Shown: positions 1 through 12,600, counted from the stretch's first letter. The stretch: 64,000 bases of DNA from Acanthaster planci (GCF_001949145.1 NW_019091646.1:104913-168912), one strand, 5' to 3'. Numbers and translations: made by a program. Notes: generated by a model not told the origin, from the sequence alone.

Positions 1-679
1 AATTAAAGGTCGTTAGTAGAGGTCGGTGTTGTGGGTTGCTCATGTCTCTATTTACATGTAGGTCTCTAAAAATTTTATCATTTTTTCTATCGACTTGACA
101 TGTTTTTTTTATATATTGCTATTTTTATATATAGGTCATTTATTTAAGGCGGTTGTAAACATAGCGTGTTTTGCTTTGAACAGAGCCACGCTTTAAGTAG
201 AGGTCACGAGTTCAGGCCGGGCAAGTCTCGACTTGTAGCAAGGGGAAGTCCCTTTTTTGTTTGTGAGTGATTGCTGGTGCGATCGGTGCTGGTCACGAGT
301 TGTTTACAGGAAAAGTGCGCCAGGGTCAAAAGTTCAAGGTCAGTGAAGTGGAAATCCCCGGCGCGAGTGGGTGAAAGGGAGTTTTGGCTCAGAAGGTGTA
401 TATTTACCCGGTATTTTTAGAGCCTGATTTTGGGGTTGATGAGGTACCCAGGGAAAATTGTTAAAATCTGGAATTCCAGATTTTTAGGGGATTCCCCCAA
501 TTTTTTGAGTCGATGTACTACCCAGGAATTTTTGCTGAAAACGGTGGAAAAGGGGGTGTGGGCCAGAACTCTCCATTTCCCCCTACTACTGCCTATCCTT
601 TATTAAATGACTGTTTCATCAAGCCGTAAAAAGAAGCTATCAAATTTCTAGTCTTATTGCATCTTTTATAGGATAGAGG
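1..679. other. no gene recognised
   Basis: Stop-rich, AT-rich sequence with a moderately GC-richer patch around 180-380. I see no coding homology, RNA gene or clear repeat unit. Confidence 0.5.
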
Positions 680-1985
680 TAGGCACTGTCGATATTGTTT
701 CTTGGACAATATCGATATATATGTTTTTTAATCGATATTATTGATATATCAATATTTATTCATTTTAATTTGCACCTTAACTTACAGATCTCATGCTGTC
801 TATCAATAAACATGAGAGCAGTTTTGGACCCTATATCCTACAGTACACCTTTATTGTCACAACTACAATAAGTGAACTTCATTTTTTTGTACCAAAATGT
901 CCCAGATAGTGTAACAGATGTCATCGTTAGTGGTTCTGCACTATCTTTTTAAAATTTTGTACATATAAGATCTGAAATGTCCAATCAATTATTTTTATAT
1001 TAAATATTATCAATGAATTATGTTTCTCTACAGTGGCAATGCATATTTATGATTATGCAAATAAGGGTGGAATTTGTAGACCAATGTCAATAGAGAATAC
1101 CAACTGCAACCGGTCTTCGAATTAGAAAAAATATTTTATGTGCACCACGAGTGCATGCAATTGAAAAAGTTTACGTGCATATCCGAAAAGTTACCGCACC
1201 ATTAGCTTACGTAAGAAAAAATAAAGAGAGTCAAACATAGTAACTGTATGTTATCCTGCAAGTTTACCTCATTACAAGCCACGTGTACCTGACTTACAGC
1301 TGTCAAAAACCCGACCGTGTAAACGCACGATATGGTAAACATACATGTAGAGTATACGTACTGTACACATACATTTCATGACGCAACGGAATCATACAAC
1401 ACACACGCACGTGCACTCTACAGGGGTGTCAAATGCATCAGTTGCTGTAACCCCTACGCTAGTCTTTCCTCAAGAGGTAAAGTTGACTACATACAAGTTA
1501 GCTGCATGTACGTGCACTGTGTCCAGTAATGCCAACGTTCTGTGCGGTTGTATTTAGGCTAGGTCCATGGTGACACTCTCAGGTGCATTCGAGCAGTCCA
1601 GTGAAGCGCACCAACGGCAGAAGTATGCCGCGCGGATCAGTGAGCGTATACTCCCCGTCATGCAGGAGTATATTCCAGACCAGAGAGTAATGCGTGCGCA
1701 TCCTCACTCGTGCTGACAGGAGAGACCGCGCAAACGTACCCACATAGTACAGAAGTGAATATTGTCACATACACAGTCATGTGTGTAAAAGATTGACAAC
1801 ATTCTTCCATGTGAGAACCAACGTAAGCCGTGGCTTATCGAAAATTACTGTTTTTTAAAGTTGAGATATTTCCTATTTTTCTCGAAAATCCAACATTTTC
1901 TATATAGCGATATTATCAAATAACTAACATCGGCGATATTGATATCAAACCCATGTCGAGAATATCGATATATCGACAGTGCTTA
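680..1985. mobile_element. hAT-like nonautonomous inverted-repeat element (candidate)
   Basis: The left end reads TAGGCACTGTCGATAT and the reverse complement of the right end reads TAAGCACTGTCGATAT, 15 of 16 identical. Both ends continue into ATCGATAT-rich sequence. The flanking octamers GATAGAGG (left) and GATAAAAC (right) match at five positions, which would fit a decayed 8-bp target duplication as made by hAT elements. The roughly 1.3-kb interior has no transposase and only short random ORFs. The terminus does not fit the hAT consensus perfectly, so the superfamily is an inference. Confidence 0.45.
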
Positions 1986-2203
1986 GATAAAACACGACTA
2001 ATCTTAGGTTCTGAGATGACTTGCAAGATAACACAAGTTTTGTGAAATCAGCATACAGAGAGAGGAAATATTGCATAAGACCACAAGTCTTACACAACCT
2101 GTGCGTGCACCCTCAGTTGCAACTTATCACCATTAAACCATGCATGGGGAAAATACGACAAATACAAAGGACAAACACTATGTTCAAACACGAGAATAGA
2201 CCT

Positions 2204-2440
2204 GATGGTGTCATCATCACATAAGGTCAATTTTTCTCTAAAGCACTCCCTTTTCAAGATAGCTGCAAGATTTGAACCAAATTGGATATACACTTCAGGA
2301 GATAAGTCCTTTAAATGAGGCACCATTTAATGTCACGTGACTCGTCTGCAGATGGTATTGTCATCACCTGAGGTCAATTTCTGTTTGTAAACCTTCCCTT
2401 CCTAACTGCCTGCAAGGTTTCAACCCAATAAGACATGTAC
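2204..2440. repeat. two diverged copies of a GTCATCA/AAGGTCAATTT repeat
   Basis: Units starting at 2204 and 2351 share in the same order a GATGGT start, a GTCATCA block, RAGGTCAATTT, a CCCTTYC block, a CTGCAAGRTTT block and a CAACC/GAACC end. The type belongs to the ATGACATCATCA-rich repeat scattered through the window (3.2, 12.1-12.6 and 17.0-17.7 kb). No coding content. Confidence 0.55.
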
Positions 2441-2445
2441 AATAC

Positions 2446-3159
2446 AATACACAATACAAAACATTATACTTATCGCGGAAAAGGCACAGATTAAATATCT
2501 TAAACATTTGTCCCTTTTGGCGCTCCACACAATGAGATCCGCTCTCGGCAGCACGTGGTCGGCATTTTGCCAAGTCCCGAGTATAATGCCCTACGCACTG
2601 TGTGCCGTCTATGTTGCAGGCAGATATTGGGCGTCCACACACACACACACAGTAGCATGTGCACACCATGCTTTAAATGGGATTTTCGAGTTGGCAATTT
2701 ATATTTAAGGGGGGTTTTGTCGGCGGCGCTTCACCTGTGTGAAAAAGTACACAAGTTATGCACTTCATGCAACTGACTCTAATGTTTTAGCTGTCATCTT
2801 GTACACAATTCACGCTTATATCGCTTACGGTTGATTTCTTACCAAATTTTGAAGAATAAAAGAAGTGTTTTATTGTAACTTCCGGTCTGATGAGGTCATC
2901 AGCCCCAAACTTCCCACACGTGTTGACTGGGTAAAAATGGTCATCAACATTAATTTTCAGGCGATTCGGACAAACTTCGCCACAGACATCCATTCTAAAT
3001 TCATTTTTTTGGAATTTTGATCCTGTTGCTAGAGGGCGCTGGACAATTAGGTGACGCCATCAGTCGATGATTTGAAGAATACTATCACCCAGCAGACTAA
3101 CACCGTTGAAAACAACTCCATACCTATTACCACTTTTAAACAATAAGGCCACTTCCGGT
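2446..3159. other. no gene recognised
   Basis: A short CA run lies at about 2636-2651. Otherwise no coding homology or strong structure is visible. Confidence 0.45.
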
Positions 3160-3450
3160 TTCGAATGGAAGGAAGGGTCACGTGATTTGACTCTCACGAG
3201 ATGAAATGAAGACCACATTTTATCATGGCACTTACTGCAAACAGAATGTTGCGGGAGGCCAGGGCCGATTTTATATGGATTTTTATAAATTTAAAGGAAT
3301 ATTTAAATATTCAAAATTTAATGATAAATCATGTGATGACGTCATCATGACGTAAATTGTTCAAAATTATCTTTGTTTTATAGTTAGTACTTGCTGCAAG
3401 TTTTACGGCGATCTATGATTACTAAGGTACAAAAATAGTGCCTCAAAAAC
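3160..3450. repeat. TGACGTCA-containing dispersed repeat
   Basis: Same flavour as the repeats at 12.1 and 17.1 kb: GTCACGTGA-like words followed by a GATGACGTCATC palindrome at 3335-3346 and ATGACGT. The palindrome contains a full CRE-type octamer, but in repeat context this is weak evidence for regulation. Confidence 0.4.
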
Positions 3451-3489
3451 ATGTATAAAGTCAATGGGTGATTCGTGTCTCGCCTGTCA

Positions 3490-4450
3490 CCGTGAGTGGG
3501 GAAGAACCGTCAGCTTGGTGGGCCGACTAGGAGCTCATGTTTCCTGTGTCACCAGTATCAATGAGGATACGAATGGTGTGGTGTCCGCAGGTGTCCAAGT
3601 ACGGGGATTGTCTTGTCTGGACCCGGTAGGAGGAGGGGGTGCCTGTGTTGTGGCTGGTGTCATTAATTTCATCTTCTGTAGGATGTGGGGCTCGTCATCT
3701 GGACCGTCGTCAATGATGTTTGCCATCTGATGTGCCTTCAAGATGAAACGCTGGTCCTGCTCGGGAAGGTGGGGGCACTTGCTCAAAAAGTGGTTGGAAT
3801 CTGCAGCACGCATGGCCTTGGTATTGTCAGAGGCAAGCAGTTCTTCGAGTAGGGAATCCAGGACTTGGGACAGTTCTAGTTTTATGGATGTGAGTGTGCT
3901 CGGTGACGCTACGCCATTTCACTAACTTAGGCAGTCCAGAATGAATCCGTCGCAGCCATGTCAGAAAGATAACATTCTCTAAGGAGGGGGAAAGCTCCTC
4001 GTCTTCTGACACCGGTTGGCAAAGATGGGAAATTCCACTGTCTGAGCAGAGTAAATTGTTGACGACAACAGCCATAAAGCATTGGTACAGGTCTTCAGGT
4101 TGTTCCTCTGGGCAGAGGTGGATGTCAGAGAAGTCAATGAAGTGGGCACCAGATGACCGGAAACCATAATGTAGGCATATATGGCTTGCCATATGGACTG
4201 GACGGGAAGTAGAGTTTTTGATTATTGTGTTGCGGCAATCACTGGGCAATAGTTTGCAATCTGTCCTAGCATCAACTTAAGCATGGTGACTTTTTGCTGA
4301 GCGGTCTTCCGTTTATCAACTGGGACTGCATCCGTGTCATTGGCAAAGCCCCGTAGGGGCACATTTTTGGTTTTCTTTCCCCATTGGCAGCCCTTGACTA
4401 AGAATGGAGCAAAAGTTTGGGTCAAGAGTGAGAGGGTGTATTTCAAGTTC
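3490..4450 (-). pseudogene. Ty3/gypsy-type gag and start of protease, broken
   Basis: Read on the minus strand from about 4446, three frames together give a retrotransposon capsid region. The segments are KVTMLKLMLGQIANYCPVI, then HYGFRSSGAHFIDF and PEEQPEDLYQ, then SEDEELSPSLENVIFLTWLR. They end in a zinc-knuckle-like tail, HFLSKCPHLPEQDQRFI (about 3770-3800), and acidic linker sequence. At 3551-3567 the frame reads LIDTG, the aspartic protease active-site triad DTG. I know this gag type from gypsy-like elements of marine animals. Frameshifts lie near 4225-4250, near 3830 and before the protease, so it is dead. No reverse transcriptase of the same element follows. Confidence 0.72.
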
Positions 4451-4479
4451 TGTCGCCAACTTACGAAGGTATTTATAAT

Positions 4480-5100
4480 CTACACTTTACTCAAGCACCA
4501 CTGCTTTGATGCATGGTGGGTAGATGCCATTGTGCAGTACAAAATGGATGGGGTGGACAAGAGGATTACTTCAACTGTATGAAAAACAACAGCACGGTTA
4601 CAGTATATGTGAATGGTGTGTCATGTGTCACTGACACAAAGTTCAGAGCACCTTTCCGCGTTGTTGATGGCGAACGGTCGTTTCCGGACACTGCCATCAT
4701 GCCAGTAATAGGAAAGACGTTCCCTGGACACACAAGAACTGCAACTGTGAAACTGCCTTGCTGGATAAAGAGGAGGTTTAATGCACACAGGCAAAACACA
4801 GAAATTGATTAAAATGAAAATTGAGAACAAATTGAGGTCGCCAACACAAGAGGGCGCAATCACAACTACTGGCGCTAAAGTTGCAGGCCAGCAAATAGTT
4901 CCAAAATTGCCTGTGCAGACTAAATCACGATTTGTAGGCTGTCAAATTCTCTGCTATTAGAGCCTTTCGTGGCATGTGGACTGGGTGGTTTGTTAAAAAG
5001 GTGGATGAAATGTAGGAGCAGGACTGTCAGCTTGTATTTCTGAAAATATCAGACCAAACAGGGCCCTCTAAATTGCTCTATTTCTGAAGCCCTCATCCAC
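4480..5100. other. no gene recognised
   Basis: Unassigned sequence between the gypsy remnant and the DIRS remnant. It could include noncoding parts of either element, but no LTR or inverted repeat is evident. Confidence 0.4.
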
Positions 5101-5900
5101 TTTCGACCTTTGATTACAGGTAAGACGGTCTCGGTTCGGATAGACAACGCGACGGCCATCGCCTACATCAATCATCAGGGCGGCACACACTCTCCGATTC
5201 TTTTGTGTTCTCGCCCGTGCATACTTCATTGGACCATGCAGCATTCCGTTCTGGTTTGTGCCAAACATATTCCAGGAGTGCAGAACGTCCTTGTCGACTC
5301 CCTCTCCCGAGGCACAGTTCGTCCGAACTAGTGGACCTTTCAACCAGAGATCATTCAAGCTCTTTTTCGGGTAAAAGACAGACCTTATGTGGACCTTTTG
5401 TGTCGCATCTCAACACCCAGCTGCTGACATTTTGCAGCCGCTATCCACATCCGCAGGCCTCGGCATTTGATGCCCTGTGCATTTCTTGGGAGGGTCTTTT
5501 AGCTTAAGCTTTCCCTCTGATATCGCTCATTCCTCTGACGCTAACGAAGATTGAGCAAAGCAATTGCTGCGTCCTCCTCATCGCCCTGTTCTGGACGAGG
5601 CAAGCGTGGTTCTCCTGGTTAGTCAGGCTTCTGGTTGGGGTTCCCCTACTCCTGCCTCCGCGTCCGGATTTGCTCTTTCAACTCCGGTCTCACCTACTGC
5701 ATCTGGACCCAGCTCACCTACACTTAGCTGTTGGACACTGTCAAGCGATCCTTCATCCAGGCAGGCCTTTCTCAAAATGCCAAGGGTTGGCGAGAGTCCA
5801 CCCATAGGATTTATGACGGTCGACTACGACACATCACGTTTCCCATGGAACCCATCATAGGTGGTAGAAATTCTCAAGATGAATCCATGCTTAGTCACCT
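5101..5900 (+). pseudogene. DIRS-like retrotransposon fragment: RNase H end and start of tyrosine recombinase
   Basis: The + strand encodes an RNase H-like segment: VRIDNATAIAYINHQGGTHS, then HSVLVCAKHIPGVQNV and LVDSLSRG, at 5110-5331. In another frame follow FVSHLNTQLLTFCSRYPHPQ and DALCISWEGLLA (5395-5507). The N-terminal part of a DIRS recombinase follows, with FIQAGLSQNAKGWRES and RIYDGRLRHI near 5745-5830. DIRS elements integrate through a tyrosine recombinase rather than a DDE integrase. The catalytic H-x-x-R...Y part is missing, and at least three frame changes show that it is inactive. A minus-strand LINE abuts the 3' end. Confidence 0.75.
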
Positions 5901-6404
5901 CAATGCGACTCCATGGGACATGGGAGATGTGCTTAGGTGCATGCCTCGTCCGACGTGCTTGAGCGTACAAGCTGTATCAGTCAAGTTATAAGAATTACGA
6001 AAATGCTTATACAAAAATAAACATTCGTTGAGGTCTCTTCTGTACTTCAGAGTTGGGAGTCTGTAATGGTCACATAATTCAAGATAATCCACATCAATAA
6101 CATTATTATTTGTGAGATTCCGTTGCATGAACATAAGGAAGCGTTGTTGAACTTTTTCAATCTTTGCAAGCTGAAATAAAGTTGAATACAACTGTACAAT
6201 ACTCCGGATTGGGCCTGATAAGTGAACAATACATGGTATGCAGACCACGTTTATCCTTAAGGGAGCGGAAATTGCCCCATACTAAGCCACACAGTCAATT
6301 AGCCTTTTTAATTACAGAGTCAATATGGGGAACTAAGGTCAGCCAGCTATCAATGAAAATTCCAAGATCCTTCTGGACAGTGACTCTCTTAAGTATATCA
6401 CTCC

Positions 6405-7318
6405 CTAGAGTATAACTAACACTAACAGGTTTCTTCTTGTATCAATGGATGTATCAACCGGGCAACCAATTCTTCTGAAAACTTTCAAGTCATCAGCAAA
6501 TAGTAAGCAATTTTTATTTAATAACTGAGGGATGTCATTTACAAATAATGAGAACAGAGTAGGTCCCAATATTGAGCCTTGGGGAACACCAGAGGGCACC
6601 GTATTCCAGTTAGAACAATGACCTTCACTCACTTGATGTTTCCTATCATAGAGATAACTACACAGCAGACAAAGAATACTGGGATGAACATTGTATGTTG
6701 CGAGTTTATACAACAGAAAATCATGATTGACATGGTCGAAAGCCTTGGAGAAATCAGTGTAAATCACATCAAACTGCTCTCTCTGTGCAACAGCATGGTA
6801 AGCCTCCTGCACAAAGATGTGAGGTTAGTAGAGATGAAACCATGCTGCTGCTCAGAGATGACTGGTTGGACATGATACATGATTTGCTCACAGATGATCT
6901 TTTCAAAAACCTTGGAGACCTGAGGGAGCAATGAAATAGGTCTGTAGTTAGTGACACTTTGTTTATTATCCGACTTATGGATGGCAACGATATTACCAGC
7001 TTTTCATTGTGAGGGAAAGCGACCCTCCAAACTGGCCCTATTGAATAAATATGCTGAGGAACCACAAAGAGCATTAGCATAGGATTTAAGTACGGAGCCA
7101 GATAGATTATCTGGTCCAGTGGCTTTAGAAACATCAATGTCATTGAGCTTGCTGAGGACATCAGATTTAGTTATGCTAATAGCTGGCATAGCATCCAAGT
7201 TTGCATGATGGAGAGCAGGTATGGAGGCATCAGATTCATCACAAGAGTCCAGCAGATAAACTGACTGGAAACAATCCATCAGCAGAGCTGCCTTACCTGC
7301 TGGATCTACTGCTTCCAC
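6405..7318 (-). pseudogene. LINE reverse transcriptase domain
   Basis: Two frames carry RT blocks in order. The fingers segment is VSKATGPDNLSGSVLKSYA (about 7080-7140). Next come IYTDFSKAFDHVNHDFLLYK (motif A, catalytic Asp present), VPSGVPQGSILGPTLF (motif B) and CLLFADDLKVF (motif C, an FADD form of YxDD) at about 6780-6470. The reverse transcriptase would copy element RNA at a nicked target. Catalytic residues are visible, but a frameshift near 6860-7010 and another at the thumb disrupt the protein. Confidence 0.85.
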
Positions 7319-8079
7319 ACCAGAGTTTTATTTTGAAGTAAAGAAGGCAACGAGTACGGACGAGAGTTTGCTCGAGACTTAATGAAACTCCAAAAGCATT
7401 TGAGATTTTTACCAATGTCTCCAACTACAGAAGATAGATAGTTGGCATATCTGGCCCTGACAATTTTCTTTAAATTGAGATCAAGTCTCTTTAAAAAGTT
7501 GAATGTTAGCAGGAGTTGGGCTCCTCTTCTTCACGTGGAATGCTTGCTCCTTGGCTTGCAGGGCATGACAAACTTCTCTGTCGAACCTCGGAGGAGATGG
7601 ACGGCGTGGATGGACTACAGGAACTTCAGTTACAGCAGCTTCAATGAAGTCACAGAAGAGTGTGGTGGCTTCATCACAGTTATCTGTTGCTTCCAACAGA
7701 CACCATGGGATGCAATACATTGTTCTCTGCAGGTCATTTAGTTCAGCTTTGCGAAAATTGAGGACAGGACAATTAACATGGGATGGCGTGGTTTTAGCAG
7801 CTGTGTGAAAGTTAATTCTCACAAAATTATGTTCAGAAGCAAAGATGTTGTCTCCAGTTTCACAGAAGATTTGATGCTGTCTGGAGCAGAGGACAAGGTC
7901 AAGGATATTGTCCCCTCTCGTTGAGAAAAGTTCACTTGCTACAGGTTATGAGCGGTCATGACGACATCAACAAACACGTCATTGATGATGGAGCCACTTG
8001 GGACTGGAAGTCTGGAGGTTGATTGACACTGCAGAGAGGGTAAGTTGAATACGCCAACTATATGGATGGAGATGTAGTG

Positions 8080-8440
8080 CTATGAAGTATTAGTCAGCAT
8101 GACAGCAAGAGCCTCCAGAGGTTGAACACCACTGTTTGGCGGTCTGTAAAACTCCAAGAAGCAACTTGTTGAGACTAGAAAGCCGAACCTCCACCCATAG
8201 CATTTCAACCTTATCCTGCTCAAGGTCTGACCTTTATGACATTCAAAGGCATTGTGGCACCCTACCACCTCGTCTGTTGTTTCTGTCATTATGGAAGATG
8301 GTGTAGTCAGGGATGTTAATCTCAGAATCAAGCACAGCCTTGGTAGACCAAGTTTCAGTTACAGCAAAGAAGTTGAAAACACTTCTTGGTTGAAGGTGAG
8401 CAAATAGTGAACTGTGCAGGACATCAAGTTTATTCTTCAA
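8080..8440 (-). pseudogene. LINE endonuclease N-terminal part
   Basis: The frame from 8440 gives KNKLDVLHSSLF, FNFFAVTETWS and IPDYTIFHNDRNNRRGG. This matches the start of the exonuclease/endonuclease/phosphatase domain of Jockey/CR1 LINEs; the ETW block carries the metal-binding Glu. The frame then shifts at about 8255 into one with CYGWRFGFLVSTSCFLEFYR and PPNSG. It is an inactive remnant of the element at 5895-8655. Confidence 0.7.
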
Positions 8441-8659
8441 ACTCCTCGCATTCTTCAGATAAACTTGGAGACTGGTGTCACTAGTACGCTTCTTGGTGTG
8501 TACAGCAGATGCCCCTGAAAATTCTGGTCCTGGCTTGACTTCAATGTCATCAGCTTGTTTGCTGTGGTATTATTGTAGTACAGAGTTCTGTTCCTCGAGA
8601 GCCTGAGTTTTCTGATAACACCACGATAGTGTGGAGTGGTGCATCCAGTCATAAGTCAC

Positions 8660-10280
8660 AACTATACTGGCTTTGTTTGACTTACATGTAGCCATGGTGG
8701 ACAATGGAGACACCCAAGCGGGGAGATCAACGTGGTGCACTTGGCATCAGATAATGGCACAGACTTTCCCCCACCTACTGCATACCTACCAGATTACCAA
8801 TCTCCCTCCCTCCTCCCCATGAGGCCTTGGCGCACTTTGTGCATCGGAAAAGAGGAGAACATGACTGATGCCTTTGCGAGGGTCAAGTGGGTGGGGGTGC
8901 ACTACTGGTGATCGAGAATTTAGCGAATGGAAGTAATGGACTGGGAAATAATGCATAGGTATTGGAAATCTGGTATGTATACAGTAGCAGACTCAACCCA
9001 CATTAGGTAAGGAGAGATTTGGTCTTTTGTCTTGATGTTTAACAAAACTTCCAGTAAGCTGCCCAATTCTATTGTGGTTATTGTCTGTAACAGTTGGGTC
9101 TTCCAGTCATCATGGCCATGCCTGTTGAAGTGCAGAATTCAGAACCACAACAACCTATTTACACACACAGAATGTTCCATATTTTCTTCATGCTTTGACA
9201 AAAATCCAAACCTGATCTCATCTTAGGAATAAGAAAAACGTCTTCTTTGAGGGAGCCCTCAAAACGAAAGATGTAAACAAAAATAGTGATCGTCCTTCTT
9301 CAATATCACCAGCAGAAATCAGCCGTTTCACTGTCCGCCACTGTACATCTTATACACAAATTATGTGGTACCAGCACAGCTACACAACCTTGTACCTGAG
9401 GTTACACAACAATAATGTATTGCAAACGACTTATCAACTGTGGGAAAGATCATGGTTATCCATCCTTTTGTTGCACAACAACATCGCAAATGCACTCAAT
9501 CATAATTGATACATGTGTGCTTGTGGCATATCACATGATCCATTCGTTACCAATAAATAGTCATTATCTATGACTGTGTGTGCTTTTCTATGGCAGTGAG
9601 GTGGGATGTGATCTATCAAGTCCCTATAAGAAAGCATACACATATAAAACAAAGCATAACATCATTGTTTCAGGTCTATTAAATGCTCTTAATCTCAGGA
9701 GATGCCACTGTATAAACATGAGTGTGTGCACTTTGGCAAGTCACAACACACAACTGGTTGAAGAGGAATGTACCATCTGTCCATTCGCTTGGTACATGTA
9801 CTACCACAATACAGGTTTGTCATTCTGGTTACCAGATTAGAATATAAGCAACAATCACACATGTTGTCTGTACACATGGCCACATTTACCTCATGACTGA
9901 CCTTGGAATTACACAAATTCCTCTCATATGTGGAAATTGGAACTACTTTTTATGCACACCATAATTATAAATTCGGCAATACAGCATAATCAAGTTTCTG
10001 TTGACTAAAATCATGCTTCAAAATGGTGAGCGGGACATTTCTGATTGTCACTTAAGTGTCAATCTTGTATGGTTTTAAGAAATTCCTCTGACTTTAATTT
10101 ACTTACATGAATGCTATGACAGCTACACCAAATTTCTTATTACATTTTGAATATTTATTCTGGACTTAAAATATAGAAATTTCAGTTGTCAATAATAAAT
10201 AACTGCCTGCTCATTTCAGTGTAATTCTCCGCACTGTGTTGGCCAATCTGTAAAAAAAACCTTCGAAGCCTCCAACATAC
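8660..10280. other. no gene recognised
   Basis: AT-rich, stop-rich. Nothing with coding homology. An AATAAA word on the minus strand at 10154-10159 lies downstream of the exon-like ORF ending at 10290. Confidence 0.45.
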
Positions 10281-10289
10281 CAGTGGATT

Positions 10290-10588
10290 AGCCTCCTTCA
10301 TTCCACAGCCATACACACATACATGTCAAATTCACTGTCTGAATCACTTGCTCATTCATGCTACCAAAAACAATTGTCAGACCTGAACCAACAATAGTTT
10401 CAGCATTTTCTTTCAGGCCAAGTACAAACAAATCTGATATACTTACTTTATAGCTGCTGTTTATGTTGGGACTAACTGCTTCATCAATGTCTAACTGTAC
10501 ATGGCTCTGTGCAACACTGTTTTCACCATGTGATGAAGGCAAGTACATGGAAGCCAGTGAGAGTGAAAATCCTCTGTAACCAATGTAC
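10290..10588 (-). CDS. candidate exon, unrecognised protein, possibly terminal
   Basis: An open frame on the minus strand starts immediately after a good 3' splice site (T-rich tract, then CTGTTCATAG). It encodes YIGYRGFSLSLASMYLPSSH, then VQLDIDEAVSPNINSSYKVS and SDLFVLGLKENAETIVGSG, and ends at a stop at 10288-10290 or at a GTATGT donor near 10317. An AATAAA lies about 130 nt past the stop, so it could be a last exon. The first base completes a codon, so it does not join the 21879-22014 exon in frame without another exon. I do not recognise the family; it may or may not be part of the ZDHHC-like gene on the same strand. Confidence 0.35.
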
Positions 10589-10599
10589 CTATGAACAGA

Positions 10600-12090
10600 T
10601 AAAAAAAATCTTAAAATTGTAACTGTAAAAAAGATTCAAGTCTTACTCACAACACCATAACTAATCATAGATGGATTGCAGAGATGTCTCATTCAGCCAG
10701 CAATCTCAAATCTTTAATTTCAAAAAGCCTTTTAGATATAATTCCAGGTACTTGGGGTTAATTATGATTGTACTCTGGGGCAGCAATTTCCGATTATAAC
10801 ACCTGACCAACAGATTCTGTATCTTGCTTGGTCTAGTGTGAGTCACATTGGATTCGCTATTTTAGCTGTCTTGTTGTGCACAGCAAAATGATCTATACAC
10901 GTAACAACCCAAAACTATACACGTAGCAACCAAATTAACTACGAGCAGGATCACCGCCAATGTGTGCAAATGCATACTGGGGTGCGTGTTGCATGTCACA
11001 TGCATTCCAAAGCACTAGCTCTACAGATTTTGTGAAAAGGTTGGTTGGAAACAGTACTGGTAAATTTTTAACAAATTTCTAATTCAAATGGACTTATTTT
11101 TATATACAGTTAGATCAAATAGATCAGTTATAACCTCAGCAGGAAAGCTTTGCTAAACCACTTGAAGCAGTCAACATTAATATACCGCTGCTGGCTTTTG
11201 TGTGAGGTATTAGTCAACTTCGTAGATCAATATAACTAAAGAATGTTTTGATGAACACAATAAATTTGGCACTACATTTAAACTTATTCTGCGCCATCTC
11301 ACAGTGCATTTGCAATGAAATTGAGAGGAGGCTCTGACCAGTTAGTTGTAAAATAGAAAAAGTGTCTCATTTCATTGCATTGTGTTAGTACCCTATAGGG
11401 GTGGTTACAAAGCACCTAATTACTAGTGAGGAAAATTTCATTTTGTTGGAAAGAAATAGGATGCAGTAGTTTGGACTTTACTGACCCCCCATAGTTTTTG
11501 GTTCCCCAGAAAAACACATCACATGTGGTACTCATCAACTATGGAGTACATTTTCAAACATCTGGATCAAAATCAAGATAATTTTAAATTGATCCTGTTA
11601 AAATGTGAAACAAATGTCACAATGTTAAAAACACCTGTCTAATTAGAAGCAAATTCAATTATAGATCTAACTTATTCCCTACCCTATTTTTATAGTTTCC
11701 ACAAAATATTGTTACCTCTGATTTTTCATTCTCTGTTTTGCAGTCGCAGTTGACTGTTTAAATTTTTCACTGTTACCTTTGAACAATATTATTGCAATTG
11801 AAAAATACACGTATGTGCAGCCATAGTTTTCAAATACCTCGGTCAATAACGAAGACTATTGAGAGCTACTCTGTCTCTTTGTGACAGAATGAAGGGCTTT
11901 TCCGCATTTCTAGGTTTTGAGAACAATGCACTTGCCATACATGCATACTTCCCATTAGAGAGGTAAATGAAACAGCAAAACATGCAAAAGTCAATGAGAT
12001 ATGCAGAAAAATATAAAAATTCAAAAAAATTCACAGGATGATGTCATTATCAGTTTCTCCAATGAATGGAATTGAATATGCAGTTCTTTA
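10600..12090. other. no gene recognised
   Basis: Intron-like AT-rich sequence. A 63-codon minus-strand ORF at 11843-12034 has no recognisable domain and no convincing splice borders. Confidence 0.45.
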
Positions 12091-12600
12091 TGTAGGACCA
12101 TAAAATGTCACCTTTAAAATGATATCACATGACCCCTTTCAGGTTTCACAACTTCAACTCAATTTTTAACTACAACACGTCTGTTTCTACTCACATACTA
12201 GAATTGAACGCAATCAAACTGAGTTATTTCTTAAGTTGACTTCAAACGTTCAGCTTTAAGATCATGTCATATTCCCATAATGACATCATCAAGATGTCAA
12301 AATAAATGTAAACTGTAACACATCCCAGTCTACCCTACATATTGACAGTGAACCCAATTGGTCTCAAAGTTCTCTAGTTATGGGGAATTAAAGTGTGCGC
12401 CTTTGGAATAATGAATGACCCCTAGTGACTCCATCATGATGTGATTTAAATTATCATCTATTAGACATCCCCGGCCATAAAGGTACAAAAAAAATTGAAC
12501 CAAATCAGACTCAAAATTCCCTTGTTATACGACATGAAACTGTATGCCTGTATTATGATGTCAAATGACTTTTAATGATGTCATCATAATGCAACCTTAA
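12090..12600. repeat. degenerate ATGACATCATCA-type repeat field, left part
   Basis: Several partly similar modules follow each other, each with a (AT)GATGTCA or TGACATCATCA core, a 'tcacatgacc'-like word and a 'caaatcagactcaaa'-like word (near 12110, 12280, 12440, 12560). The same modules reappear at 17035-17720, on the other side of the BEL/Pao element, so the element appears to have landed inside this array. Confidence 0.5.

Larger units (their letters stand above)
5895..8655 (-). mobile_element. Jockey-like non-LTR retrotransposon (LINE), degenerate
   Basis: In minus-strand order there is an N-terminal segment (about 8650-8455), an apurinic-type endonuclease start (8440-8080), a linker (7822-7481), reverse transcriptase (7318-6405) and a C-terminal tail (6248-5895) with the KIEKVQQRFLMF motif typical of this group. 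At least five frame changes occur. The 3' end at about 5895 runs directly into DIRS sequence, suggesting insertion or truncation there. No poly-A tail or target duplication could be fixed. Confidence 0.78.
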
